A DNA stretch of 64,000 nucleotides. It comes from JAKQHY01 sp034429475 (lineage in GTDB: Bacteria; Chloroflexota; Anaerolineae; B4-G1; SLSP01). The notes below the pieces were generated by a model. It was not told where the DNA came from and ran no database searches. It worked only from the letters and a program-made list of their open reading frames with translations. The translations under genes and the position numbers were made by a program. Below, in pieces: positions 41,883 through 52,062 of this stretch; the stretch's first letter is position 1; every line of letters starts with the position of its first letter. Where the stretch lies: the NCBI GenBank assembly GCA_034429475.1, contig DAOUGD010000191.1:1-64000 (forward strand). The letters are read 5' to 3'.

Positions 41883-44800
41883 TTATGAGTTTGTATCCTC
41901 GTCGCCATAGTTGTCGCTATTGGCCCACCACCCCGCGCCAAAAATGCTCGTAGTCGTCTCCGCCTCGGCGCCCGTTGAGGGTTGCGGTTCCGGCGTGGGT
42001 GTAGTTGGGGACACGGGTTCCCGTGATGGCACTGTCTGTGTACTATCAAGTTTCGGTTTGCTTGGGCTAACGGGCGTCCCAGGCGTCGCTGTGTCATGAG
42101 GCGCTTCCGGTTGTAGTTCAGGCGCGGGGGCAGCCTGTGTGCTGCGCATACCTGGTTTGCCGGATGGCACAGTCGTTTCCGCCTTGGAGGGCGGTTCTGG
42201 CCGGGGGGCAGCCGTTGGCGTCGGAATGTCCGCCTTGGGGGTGTCCCGCAGCGTTGATTGTGCGCTGGCATCTGTTGGCTGTTCTGGCGACTCCGGCTCT
42301 GAAGGCTTCACCCCTGGCCTGGTAGCTTTGACCGGTTCAGGCGATGGCGATGCGGGCGTCGCTGGTTCGCGGCGCAGCGGCGGCTCGTTGTGCACGCTGC
42401 TCGTCGGTTGCGCGCTCGCCGGGTGAGTCGGTAGGGTAGCATCTGCCGGCAAGGGGTCATCAGCCTTGCCGGTCGCGGGGAAAGTTTCCGGCGGCGTCAA
42501 CGGTTTACGATGCACTTCCTGAAAGCGCTCCGTTTCATCGGCGATTCTGTCGTAGAACTTATTCATTGTATCTGTATCTTGTTGTTCAAAATAGTAGTCG
42601 GTCGCCTTGTAAAAAGCCGCCATCCGCAGTGCTGATTGCCGCAACAGCCAGGCGTTGTACACTGCATGACGGCGGCGCTCTTTCAAGTGTACATCACTGC
42701 CTAAAACATCCGGCAGAGCCTGGTCGGTTGCTACATGCACCACCCCCTCTGCATCACGCAAGTGCCGGACCGCGCGGTCAAAAGCAGCATCATCCTGAAC
42801 ACGCCGCGCAGCCTCGCGTATCGCCTGGGTATAGTCGCGCCAGAGCTGCGCCTCATTGAAGTGCGGCGCAAGCGTTAACGCCTGGTTGTAGGCCGCGATA
42901 GCAGTGGGATAGTCGCGGCTGAGTAGCGCATCCCACCCCTGATTCATTGCATGACGCAAGTCAGGCAATAGAGCTTCAACGGTTTCAAATCGTTCCCTGA
43001 GGTTGAGCAAATCCACATCCGCCGGCGCGATTTTGAAGCCTTGCGTGAACAGCCCTGGCAACGCGCTCAACCGCCATGTATCTAACCCGGCCTGAATTTG
43101 CTGCCGTATCTTGATCAGGGCGGCTTCCTGTTCTTCACGGATTTGTTGCTGCAAGGCACGGATGTCGTCGCGCGGGTCTAAACGCAACGCCAGGTCACAC
43201 AATTCCAATCCGTGTGTAAACTCGCCAGCCTTGCGCTGTACTTCGGCATACGTCTTCAACCGATCTTGTAAATCTTTGGTAGCGCTCTGCACGCGCGGGT
43301 AGTCGGGCGCCTCGCCGCGCACTCTTAAGATCCGCGTGACAGCGACCGTCCATTGTTTCGCACCCATCTCCTTGTGTAGCTCACCCAAGTCGTTGTGAAT
43401 ATCATTCAGCAATGCGCTCCGCACTTGGATACGTTCCGCCAAATCGTCCAGCCGCTTATCCGTGCGCGGCGCGGCAATCCTGATCGCTTTCTCCAGCGCA
43501 GTCGTGGCGCCGGCGGTATCATACGCGACCAGCGCTTTCTCCGCGTCGCCGATGGCGATATCCAGCTTGGCGTTTTGCAACCGCGCGCGCAGGTCAGCCA
43601 TGCGCCCCTGGCGGTCCGCCTCCGGCGCGATAATCTGGGCCGCATCCGCCAGCGCGGAGTGTACACCCTGTTCGTCGAGGCGTTGCAGCGCAGTCTCGGC
43701 TTTTTGTAATTGCGCGTTGAACGCCGCGGTCTGCGCGCCGGGCAAGCCGGCTGCCCAATCCCGGGTGTCTTGATCCAACTGTGGCGTCTGCTTGAGAATG
43801 TCGGCGAACTCCAACGCCTGGGCATACTTGAGTTCTTTGATGGCGCCTTCCATCGTCATTCTGAGATCGTCTCTGACCCGCAGACACTGTTCGGTAAAGG
43901 CCGCCTCGCGGGTGATCTGGGGCGAAGCGTGTTCCAGCGTTTGCACCGCGCCTGCATAGTCTTTGGGCGTCCCCAGGAAGGTGCCAATCTCTCGCTTCAG
44001 TTTATCCAACAACTGGCGACTTTCGGCCGCTTCCGCTTCTTGACGCTGCGCCTCCGCCGCCTCTTTTTCCTTTTGGAGTCGCAGTTGTTCGGCTTTCTCT
44101 TCCAGCGTATGCCGCAAGATCTGCGCGCGCCCTAATTTGGCTATTTCCGGCGGCAGAGCTTTGAAGACGTCCAACGCGCGAGCCAGGAGGGAAGGGCGTT
44201 GTTGATACGCCTCCCAGGCTTCCAACGCTTCCAACAAGGCCACCCACTGCCGAATTGGGGTATCCGGCTGATCGCCAGGGCGCAGCCGCTCGGCCTCTGC
44301 CAACGCTTGCTTGGCCTCCGCCAGATTGCCCTCCGGTGTTTGCAAGAGCGCGGCAGCCTGCGCCACGTATTCCTGGCTAGAGAGCCAGTTGCGCAGCCGG
44401 TCGTAATCGCGGCTGACCAACGGGGTGATCCAACCAGCGGTTTCGGCCTGGGTCAACCGCGCGCGCGCGCCAACGGTGTCCGGCGGGGTCTGATTGAGGA
44501 AGTCCGTCACTTCAGCCACCACGCGCTCGCGCAGCCGTTGATAGCAGCGCTCCATATCCTTGTCCGGCGCCGGCTCAAAGTTGGCATCCAGCGCAACGAC
44601 TCGGCGATATTCCTGTAAAGCCAGGTCCCAGGCTTCGTTATTCTGATGGATTTCCGCGCGAGCGAGGGCGCTGATGATATCCCGTTGCCGTTCAAACGCA
44701 GCCTTGAGCAATGGCGAGACGCCGGCGCCGCGCAACTCAATTTCCGCGTCGCGGAAGCGTTTGTTCCCGGCTAGGTCGCGGGCGCGTTTCATCGCGCCCT

Positions 44801-47800
44801 GAGTGCGTTCGAGAACGTCCAGCGCATTCCGCGCCCAGGTCGCCAGTTCCCGCGCCGGGCCATCGTTTTCGTAGCCTTTGACCAGGAAGACTTCTTTGAC
44901 GGCTTCTTCGAGACGTTCCAGGTCCATCCGGCCCGGTGATTTTTGCGCGATGTACTCGGCGTCCTCAAGTTGACTCTGTAGGGCGCGCGCGGCGGCCATC
45001 TTTTGGTCATAGTCCTGTGCCAGTCGGTCGCGGATAGCGCCCTGGTGGGCTTCGTGAATTTCGGCTGCCAGCGACGCAGCATCCAGTGTGATGTCGAACT
45101 CCACCTGCACGCCCAGCGCTTCGGCTTCTTCCTGGACGGCTTTGACGACATCCAACGCCGCCTGCGGCGCGCCGCGCAGCCCCTCTTGCCGCCAACTCTC
45201 AAAGCGCTCGCGCGCTTCTTCCAATCGCAAGCGCAAACGGCGGGTGCGCGTTTCGCGCAGCAGGTCCTCAAACTGCCGCACCCAATGGCCCTCCGGCGGC
45301 GGGTCCAGGATCAGGAAGGGTTTCAACTGCGCCTCGAGGTCGCGCAGTTGCTCCTGTTCCATGCGTTTTTGCAACTGACCCCGCGCGGTTTGCGCCTGCT
45401 TTTCGGCCCACCGGTTGACGATCAAAGCTTGCAGCGTTTGGAGTTCATCCAACAGCTCCGGCGCGGCGGTGCGTCCGGTGGCCTGTTTGCAGCGATTCCA
45501 CGCTTCGGGATACTCACCATCGCGGTAGAGTTCCTGGATAGGATGCACTACCCGCGTCCACTGCTCTTTCTCCAACTCGTCCACCAATTGCTGCACCTGG
45601 CGCAATTTTTCCGGATCGGCATCCTGGCGTGAAAGTTCGGTCAGGAGTTCGCGCGATTCTTTGAAGCGCATTTGCTTGGCCAGCGTCTCCACCTGGAGGA
45701 AAGTCTTATCCGCGTTGATCACGGCCTCTACCTGCCGCTTGAGCAGGCGCGCTTCGGGATCATCCGGGCGTTTCTCAAGCACAGTTTCCACCAGTTGCAG
45801 CGCTTCTTTGTATTTACCGGTCTGTTGCGCCGTGTGGGCCTTCTCCAGCATTTCCTGGGTGATGCGTTGCTCACGAATTTGCGTTTGCAACGCCAGGGCT
45901 TCTTTGGAAGCCGGGTCGCTTTCCAGAATCTTCTGCACGATGTCCTGGGCTTCTTTGAATTGCTTGTTGGTTAGCCACTGTTGGGCTTCGGCCAGCGCGC
46001 GTTGCATTCCGATCATGCCCTCTTGGGCCTTCTCGATACGTTGGCGCAGGTAGCCGGCTTCCTCGGCGACGCTCTCGGCATACCGGTTGTTTTCGGCAAA
46101 ACGCGCCAGATCGGTTAGATCCAGCAAGGCGTTATCAGCCTGGCGCTCTTCATCCCACCAACGCTGGGCGCTTTGCAGTTTGGCCCCCGCGCGCGCGGCG
46201 CGCAACAACTCCCCCGCTTCAGCCGCGCCCAGGCGGGCGGCCCTTTCAAAGAGCACGCGCGCGTCGGCATACCGCTGTTCATCCAGGGCAGCCTGCCCGT
46301 CTTTCAGGGCAGCATCCCGCTCTTGTTGATCGGCAGCCAGCTTCTCCAGTTCATCTCGGAGCATTTCCAGGCGCGGGCGTTTGTGACCTTCGCGCAGAGT
46401 TTTCAGGGTCTCGTTGACGGCGCGCAATGCGCCGGCATAATCCTGTCGCTGCCGGCAATCTTCGATTTGCTCTTCCCAGACGGCGCCGGCGGCCCAATCT
46501 TCGCGCTGTTTGCGCACGTCGCTCAAGACTTGGAAATAGCTGTTGCGCTTGTCTACGTCCAACACTTGCAGGTTGATTTCCTTCTGGAGTTTTTCCAGCC
46601 GGTCAAGATAGTCATTCAATTCCTCTACCGTGCGCGCCAGGTGCCGGCCCGTTTCGATCTGGCTCATCACGTCATCCAGGGTTTTGCGCGTGGCCTCGAT
46701 GCGCGCGTTGGCGATTTGCTCACGCAATTTGCGCACCTCAGCCTCCAGGTCGGGCAATTCCTTCAAAGCCGGTAGGGTTTCCAGTGCTTTCTCGGCGGCG
46801 GCCCACTCGTTGTCCAGATAGGCCTGGCGTGCCTTCTCAATCTCTGGACGCGCTTTCCCATCAAGCCCCTGGAGTTTTTGCGCTTTTTCCTGAAGTTCGG
46901 CAATGGCGCTTTGTATTTTGCGTACTTCATCCTGACCTTCCAATAGCCCTGGGAATTCCTGGTCAATCTGGTGATAGAACTCCCGTTCAATATCCTGCAG
47001 GTTATGCAATGCGGCTTGATATTCACCGGCATTCAGGGCAGTTTCGGCGCGCTGCACACGCTTGTTGGCGGCTTCGTTGGCTCGGTGGATAAGCGCTTCG
47101 GTGCGTTCGGTCAACTGTTGGATGGCGGTGGCGTCGGTGGGGTGAAGTTTGATATACGTAGCCGCCGCGCGATAAGCATCAATGAGGTTGCCCAGTTGCG
47201 CCGCCGACGCTACCACGCCGCGCAGGGCATTGTCGCGCGCCAGTCGCGCCCATTGGTCTGCCAGAGCCTGTGCGCGTCCGGCTGCCCAGCTTTCCTGACG
47301 TAGAGTGCCCAACGCAGCCAATTGCTCTTGCGCCGTCTGCCAGTTATCCGTTTGACCGAAGGCCAGACCATCTTCGCGATCCCCCATCGTCGTTAGTCCA
47401 TTGAGAATCTCGCGTACTTGCTTCGGCAGATCTACATCCGGCTCCAAGAGCGTGTTAAGACCCCGGCGCCAGGTGCGCATCGCGTCCATCGGGCTGCTGG
47501 CTTGCTGGCCTTCAGCTTCGCGTTCTATCGCGCGCAGCTTTTCTTCCAGCATACGCCGCTGGCGAATTTCTGCGTAGAGTTTGGCCGTCTCCGTATCACT
47601 CGGATCGAGTTCGCGCACCAGACGCAACTTTTCCTCCGCCTCGGTGAGGTCGCCGGATTGGATGGCGGTCTGGGCTTCGAGTTTGGTGCTGTTGATCTTT
47701 TCGCGCGCCTTCTCCTCCAACTGCGCGTGGACAGCCTCCAGGGTGGGGTCGCTGCCACGCATTTTGATCACTTCCTGAATCTTGAGCAGGCCGTCAGAGG

Positions 47801-50024
47801 CCGCGAGGTTTCGGGCCGCGTCGGCCGCAGCCGTCGCCCGCTCATCCAGGTCCTTGAGTTGTTTTTGCAGTGTGCTCAGATCGGCGGGCAATAACCCGCC
47901 CGCGTCAGTGGCCTGGGTTTCGACCTCTTCTAAGCGCTTGCGCGCCGGCTCCACGTGCCGGAGCGCGGCGTCGTCCAACGCATCGGCAATTTCCACCGGC
48001 GTCGCGCCATCCGCGGCGGCGGCGTAGGCAACCTGCGCTTGTTCCAGCGCGGCCAAGGCGGTGCTGCGTACCGCCTCCAATTCCCGCGCCAGCGCTTCCC
48101 ATTCGTGCAATTGGCGGCGCGCGCCGGACGGCGCCGAACTCCCCATTGCTTCCACGGCCTGTTTCAGGGTGGCTACGGCCGCCCCCCATTCGCCTTTGTC
48201 GCGGCTCTGTTCGGCGCGAGTGTGCGCTGTTTCGTAGTCCTGCCAGGCTTCGCGCGCGGCGCGTAGCTCGTTATGCAGCGACTCCAACCCGGCGCGCAGG
48301 TCGGGCCATTCGGCGACCTGGCGTAAGGTCGCTTGCAGGTCTTGCAACAGCGGATCGAGCGCGCCGGCCTGGAGGGTGGCCTGTTGTTGCAGTTCTGCCC
48401 AGTCTTTCCGCACTTGCGCGAGAGTGGCCTCTGCTTTGGGTTTCGCGCCGCATTTCTCCACACACGTTCTGGCCGCGCGGTTATCGGGGTTCAATCCCAA
48501 GGCTTCATTGCCATAACCGGCGGCTTCCGCGAGCCGCCCGGCATTGAAGGCGCTCTCGCACGCCTGCACCAACTTGCTTTCCAATGCCTCCGTCACCCCA
48601 GGCCCGGCGGCCCAGACTTCGCGCGCTTCCTGGTAAGCCCGCACCGCCACGAAGACATCGTCGTCCGCGGCTTTGCCCCGGCCCATCAACCCGTTGAATT
48701 TCTCGATTTTGGCCTCGACGCGGCGCAGCCCTTCGGCAGCCTGCCGCTGGTGTTCCGGCAGCAGCGCGCCCAGCGTTTCCTCAAACAGCGCTCTGGCCTT
48801 GCTCAGGTCATTGCGCTCCCACAGACTTTCGGCGTTGCGCAGGCGGGCGGCGTCCTCTTCAATGCGGCGGATTTCCGCGGTGACGGTGTTGTGCATCGTC
48901 TCCACCACCGCGCCGACGGCGGTGTAATCGCGCCCCTCGGATTTGGCGTGCGTCAGGCGTTGTTGCGCCGATTTCAAGGACTGCGCCGCTTCGTCGCGGC
49001 GGCCCTCATCCCAATCCAGACGCGCTTGCTTCTGTTGTGCGGTGATAGAAACCAGGTCCACACTCTCGTCGCGCAAACCGGCGGCATCCAGATGGGTGGG
49101 GTAAATCTTGAGCACTTCCTCAAAGGCCTTCTGCGCGCTTTCGAACTGCCGGCCGGCCTGGTCGAAAGCCCGTTGCTGGTTGTGCTGGCGGCCAGTCTCC
49201 AACAACATCCGGCCATACGCCATACCGGCCTGGAGGTAAAGTTGCTGCCATAGCGGCACCTCCTGATACCGACCGCGCCACTGTTCCAACTGCGCCAGCG
49301 CATCGGTCCAACGGGTCTCAGCAATCGCGGTCTCAATCGCCTGGAGATCACGTTTCTGGGTGTCCAGATAGCTACGAGCCTGGCGCAGCCACTTTTGCGC
49401 ATCGGAGTACGAGGGGGAGTTCTGAGGGATGTTTTCCAACAACATGATACCCTGTTCGAACTCCCGCGCGCGGAGGGCCTCTTCGGCTTTGCGTAGCAGG
49501 GCTTGATGGTCGCCCTGGCTCAGCGCGTTCGCTCGCGCATTTTCCAATTCGCTCCGCAGCGGTTGGTAGACCGGTTCCTGGGGCAACTGCCGCAGCATAT
49601 CCTCGGCGACTTTGGCGGCGGTTTCCCAATCGTTCTGCGCGTGGGCTTTGCGAATTTCGGCCTGGGTGTTCTTTGCCCGCGTCTGCCAGTTGTGGAGGTC
49701 AAGCGCCTGGTTGCGCTTCTGCTCCAGTTGCGAGTGAAACTTGAGAATCCGGGGCGTCGCCACAGCGAAGTCGGTGATGGCGATGTACTCATCCGCCGCG
49801 CCGCGATAGTCGCCCTGCGCCATCAGCGCGTCGGCGTCGGCCAGGCGTTCTTTGATTTCGGCCTCTTTTTCAACCGCGCGCTGCGCCAGGCGCAGCCCCT
49901 GGTCGGCTTTGGGATTATTGGCGTCCAGGTCGCGCGCCTGTTGATACAGTTGCTGCGCCTTTTCCCAGTCGCCTTCGGTCATCGCCTGTTCGGCTTGTTG
50001 TAAAAGATAGGGTAGTTGAGACAT
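41883..50024 (-). CDS. Giant TPR/coiled-coil scaffold protein (2713 residues)
   Basis: It begins after GGAGG. The protein has 2713 residues, almost all degenerate TPR-like helix pairs. The first roughly 1735 residues are paralogous to the scaffold at 13332-20078, with near-identical blocks such as QVETLAKQMRFKE and EFDITLDAASLA. Instead of an ATPase, the C-terminal 950 residues continue with further TPR units (for example DYPTAIAAYNQALTLAP) and end in a Pro/Thr/Glu-rich tail. No catalytic motif, signal or membrane helix was seen. A cytosolic platform that shares partners with the ATPase-linked paralogue is likely. Confidence 0.82.
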   Translation of the reverse strand: MSQLPYLLQQAEQAMTEGDWEKAQQLYQQARDLDANNPKADQGLRLAQRAVEKEAEIKERLADADALMAQGDYRGAADEYIAITDFAVATPRILKFHSQLEQKRNQALDLHNWQTRAKNTQAEIRKAHAQNDWETAAKVAEDMLRQLPQEPVYQPLRSELENARANALSQGDHQALLRKAEEALRAREFEQGIMLLENIPQNSPSYSDAQKWLRQARSYLDTQKRDLQAIETAIAETRWTDALAQLEQWRGRYQEVPLWQQLYLQAGMAYGRMLLETGRQHNQQRAFDQAGRQFESAQKAFEEVLKIYPTHLDAAGLRDESVDLVSITAQQKQARLDWDEGRRDEAAQSLKSAQQRLTHAKSEGRDYTAVGAVVETMHNTVTAEIRRIEEDAARLRNAESLWERNDLSKARALFEETLGALLPEHQRQAAEGLRRVEAKIEKFNGLMGRGKAADDDVFVAVRAYQEAREVWAAGPGVTEALESKLVQACESAFNAGRLAEAAGYGNEALGLNPDNRAARTCVEKCGAKPKAEATLAQVRKDWAELQQQATLQAGALDPLLQDLQATLRQVAEWPDLRAGLESLHNELRAAREAWQDYETAHTRAEQSRDKGEWGAAVATLKQAVEAMGSSAPSGARRQLHEWEALARELEAVRSTALAALEQAQVAYAAAADGATPVEIADALDDAALRHVEPARKRLEEVETQATDAGGLLPADLSTLQKQLKDLDERATAAADAARNLAASDGLLKIQEVIKMRGSDPTLEAVHAQLEEKAREKINSTKLEAQTAIQSGDLTEAEEKLRLVRELDPSDTETAKLYAEIRQRRMLEEKLRAIEREAEGQQASSPMDAMRTWRRGLNTLLEPDVDLPKQVREILNGLTTMGDREDGLAFGQTDNWQTAQEQLAALGTLRQESWAAGRAQALADQWARLARDNALRGVVASAAQLGNLIDAYRAAATYIKLHPTDATAIQQLTERTEALIHRANEAANKRVQRAETALNAGEYQAALHNLQDIEREFYHQIDQEFPGLLEGQDEVRKIQSAIAELQEKAQKLQGLDGKARPEIEKARQAYLDNEWAAAEKALETLPALKELPDLEAEVRKLREQIANARIEATRKTLDDVMSQIETGRHLARTVEELNDYLDRLEKLQKEINLQVLDVDKRNSYFQVLSDVRKQREDWAAGAVWEEQIEDCRQRQDYAGALRAVNETLKTLREGHKRPRLEMLRDELEKLAADQQERDAALKDGQAALDEQRYADARVLFERAARLGAAEAGELLRAARAGAKLQSAQRWWDEERQADNALLDLTDLARFAENNRYAESVAEEAGYLRQRIEKAQEGMIGMQRALAEAQQWLTNKQFKEAQDIVQKILESDPASKEALALQTQIREQRITQEMLEKAHTAQQTGKYKEALQLVETVLEKRPDDPEARLLKRQVEAVINADKTFLQVETLAKQMRFKESRELLTELSRQDADPEKLRQVQQLVDELEKEQWTRVVHPIQELYRDGEYPEAWNRCKQATGRTAAPELLDELQTLQALIVNRWAEKQAQTARGQLQKRMEQEQLRDLEAQLKPFLILDPPPEGHWVRQFEDLLRETRTRRLRLRLEEARERFESWRQEGLRGAPQAALDVVKAVQEEAEALGVQVEFDITLDAASLAAEIHEAHQGAIRDRLAQDYDQKMAAARALQSQLEDAEYIAQKSPGRMDLERLEEAVKEVFLVKGYENDGPARELATWARNALDVLERTQGAMKRARDLAGNKRFRDAEIELRGAGVSPLLKAAFERQRDIISALARAEIHQNNEAWDLALQEYRRVVALDANFEPAPDKDMERCYQRLRERVVAEVTDFLNQTPPDTVGARARLTQAETAGWITPLVSRDYDRLRNWLSSQEYVAQAAALLQTPEGNLAEAKQALAEAERLRPGDQPDTPIRQWVALLEALEAWEAYQQRPSLLARALDVFKALPPEIAKLGRAQILRHTLEEKAEQLRLQKEKEAAEAQRQEAEAAESRQLLDKLKREIGTFLGTPKDYAGAVQTLEHASPQITREAAFTEQCLRVRDDLRMTMEGAIKELKYAQALEFADILKQTPQLDQDTRDWAAGLPGAQTAAFNAQLQKAETALQRLDEQGVHSALADAAQIIAPEADRQGRMADLRARLQNAKLDIAIGDAEKALVAYDTAGATTALEKAIRIAAPRTDKRLDDLAERIQVRSALLNDIHNDLGELHKEMGAKQWTVAVTRILRVRGEAPDYPRVQSATKDLQDRLKTYAEVQRKAGEFTHGLELCDLALRLDPRDDIRALQQQIREEQEAALIKIRQQIQAGLDTWRLSALPGLFTQGFKIAPADVDLLNLRERFETVEALLPDLRHAMNQGWDALLSRDYPTAIAAYNQALTLAPHFNEAQLWRDYTQAIREAARRVQDDAAFDRAVRHLRDAEGVVHVATDQALPDVLGSDVHLKERRRHAVYNAWLLRQSALRMAAFYKATDYYFEQQDTDTMNKFYDRIADETERFQEVHRKPLTPPETFPATGKADDPLPADATLPTHPASAQPTSSVHNEPPLRREPATPASPSPEPVKATRPGVKPSEPESPEQPTDASAQSTLRDTPKADIPTPTAAPRPEPPSKAETTVPSGKPGMRSTQAAPAPELQPEAPHDTATPGTPVSPSKPKLDSTQTVPSREPVSPTTPTPEPQPSTGAEAETTTSIFGAGWWANSDNYGDEDTNS

Positions 50025-50035
50025 TCATCCTCCTG

Positions 50036-50077
50036 AAACGTGATGCGTGAAACGTCAAACGTCAAACGTCAGGCGTT
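50036..50077. repeat. Heptamer tandem repeat (AAACGTC)
   Basis: Units AAACGTG, ATGCGTG, AAACGTC (three copies) and AGGCGTT follow one another in the 58-bp gap between the giant scaffold and the Kelch gene. The period is 7 bp as in the arrays at 25640 and 26494. Confidence 0.6.
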
Positions 50078-50082
50078 ATTCG

Positions 50083-51999
50083 CTACTTACTGAACTGTCG
50101 TAACGTCAATGGTAAAAATATCTTGACCGGCCAGTAGCGGGTGACAACGGTTTCTTCGCTGGGTTTCCAGAAACCTAATTCGTTGCTATAAATCCACGCC
50201 TGGTTGGTGACAATTTGCGTTGGATAGATGGGAAAAACTGTCGCCGACCATGGGTGTTGAGTGTCGGTCAACGTGCAGCTAGGTGCAATAGTCCTTGTTT
50301 GTTCTGTGGAAATGGTTTGAGTATAGACATGGGGCGGCTTCTGCGTGAAAACATCCTGGAACAACGTCGTGTAGGTCAAAACCTCTGTCGTGCTAAACGG
50401 CGTCAAGACACAGAGAGAGACATTGACCGAAGCCGATTCAGTAATGACGCCGGGCACGCGCCACAACACTTCCCCCGACGACCGGCGAAAAGCGATTTCT
50501 GTCTCAGGGGCTTCAGAAAAAATGCCCCCGGCCTTAGGGAACAAGTGCGCCGGCAGTGTGGTAGCAATGAGCAAGCCATCTGTCACGGGCGTGGAGGGGG
50601 TATAGGTGACGCGGTAGGTCATTTCAGAGCTGAGTATGATACTCATCGTTCCGGTCAGCTCCGGCTTATAAGTAGCGGCGCTTGTGAAATCCCAGGCCGG
50701 GGCAGGGGGCGAATCCACCCGCACCGTAAATGTCACTTCGCCCTGGGCATTTTTAGCCAGCGAGCCAATAGACCAACTTAAGGTATCGGTGGCTTGAATA
50801 TATTCACAATCCGCCGAACAGGACTCAAAGGTTGTGCCAGCAGGGATGCTATCCGTGATGACTACGCCGGTTTGCCCATCGGGATGAATCCAGGGATTGG
50901 CGTAGCTAAGGGTGTAGGTGAGTGGCTTGCCGTAGGCGAAGTCGCCGGTCAGGGCGGCGGATTTGCGGAGGGTGAGGGAGGCGGCGGGAACAGGCAGGGC
51001 GCCTTTCCAGACCGCGTTGGTGTACCCCTCAGCCGTTTGCCCACCGAGTACATAAAGCTCGCCAAAGCGCGAAGCGACAGAAAGCCGCCGGTTTCCCCCG
51101 CCGGGCAGCGGTGAAGATTCCCACTCGCCTACCAAATCGCAGGTGTCAGGATTGATGCCGATGCTGTAGACCTGATCGTTCAGTGCGCCGTCAGCGGTCT
51201 CGCCGCCCAGGACGTAGAGGGTGTTTTGGTCAATGGCGACATCGTGGAGGGCGAGGGGGCGAGGTAAAGTGTTTGTCAAGGACCAAGTTGTTACCTGTCC
51301 ATCATCGGTCAATATTGTTTTGTAAACTTCAGTATGCCGGTTACCACTGCTATCCTTCCCCCCAACAGCATATATACATTTCCCAGAAGTGGCCAAGCGG
51401 GTAATTAATCCTAATGGCAAATCGCTTTCTTGCCGCCAGTTGCCAAGACTGCCGTCACTTGAAAGTGACGCTGACCACACTTGGTTTACCCTATTGCTAG
51501 CCGCAATTTCTCCTCCAGCAACATATAGTCGATCTTGAACCACAACCACAGCCGGTGACCACACAGCAATGTTCAGATCTCTTTCCTGACGCCATTCGCT
51601 CCCATCAAAGGAATCTACACGAGCTAGATACGTTCCGCCATATCCACCTAATACATAAGCTCGTTCGCCCGTAGTGGCTACAGCAGCGCCAAAACGCGCA
51701 GGGTCAGGCATATCGGTCGAAACATTCCATGTTTTTTCTAATGGCGTTAATGATAAGGCGTATGTTTGAGAAGTCAGTTGATTCAAACCACCTGCCCATC
51801 CCCCCCCATAGTAAAGCACTTCCTTCAGTACAAATGCAGCACCATCTCCCGTAATTTGAGGCAACGATGGCAAAGAAACCCATGTTGGTGTCTGCGCAGA
51901 TAACGCGTATCCCTTGTTTACTTCAACTATATTAGGAAATACCGATCCTAATACCAAAGCACAGAAAATGCTCGCCAGTAGAAAGTTTTTGTTTTTCAT
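50083..51999 (-). CDS. Secreted Kelch-repeat and DUF11 protein
   Basis: The ATG is placed about 8 nt after GGAG; an in-frame TTG precedes it. The protein has 638 residues. A signal peptide (1-35) is followed by at least five Kelch blades (AYVLGGYGG, LYVAGGE, IYAVGGK, LYVLGGE and LYVLGGQ motifs), then a DUF11-type repeat (about 350-425) and a second beta domain. It ends in KIFLPLTLRQFSK, similar to the short C-terminal tail of many Chloroflexota secreted proteins (recollection). No membrane helix is visible at the C-terminus. It is an exported adhesion-like protein. Confidence 0.8.
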   Translation of the reverse strand: MKNKNFLLASIFCALVLGSVFPNIVEVNKGYALSAQTPTWVSLPSLPQITGDGAAFVLKEVLYYGGGWAGGLNQLTSQTYALSLTPLEKTWNVSTDMPDPARFGAAVATTGERAYVLGGYGGTYLARVDSFDGSEWRQERDLNIAVWSPAVVVVQDRLYVAGGEIAASNRVNQVWSASLSSDGSLGNWRQESDLPLGLITRLATSGKCIYAVGGKDSSGNRHTEVYKTILTDDGQVTTWSLTNTLPRPLALHDVAIDQNTLYVLGGETADGALNDQVYSIGINPDTCDLVGEWESSPLPGGGNRRLSVASRFGELYVLGGQTAEGYTNAVWKGALPVPAASLTLRKSAALTGDFAYGKPLTYTLSYANPWIHPDGQTGVVITDSIPAGTTFESCSADCEYIQATDTLSWSIGSLAKNAQGEVTFTVRVDSPPAPAWDFTSAATYKPELTGTMSIILSSEMTYRVTYTPSTPVTDGLLIATTLPAHLFPKAGGIFSEAPETEIAFRRSSGEVLWRVPGVITESASVNVSLCVLTPFSTTEVLTYTTLFQDVFTQKPPHVYTQTISTEQTRTIAPSCTLTDTQHPWSATVFPIYPTQIVTNQAWIYSNELGFWKPSEETVVTRYWPVKIFLPLTLRQFSK

Positions 52000-52062
52000 C
52001 AAATCAGCTCCTTAAATATTTGATTGAAGATTGTATTGTGATAATGAAGTCCTCTTTTGAGG

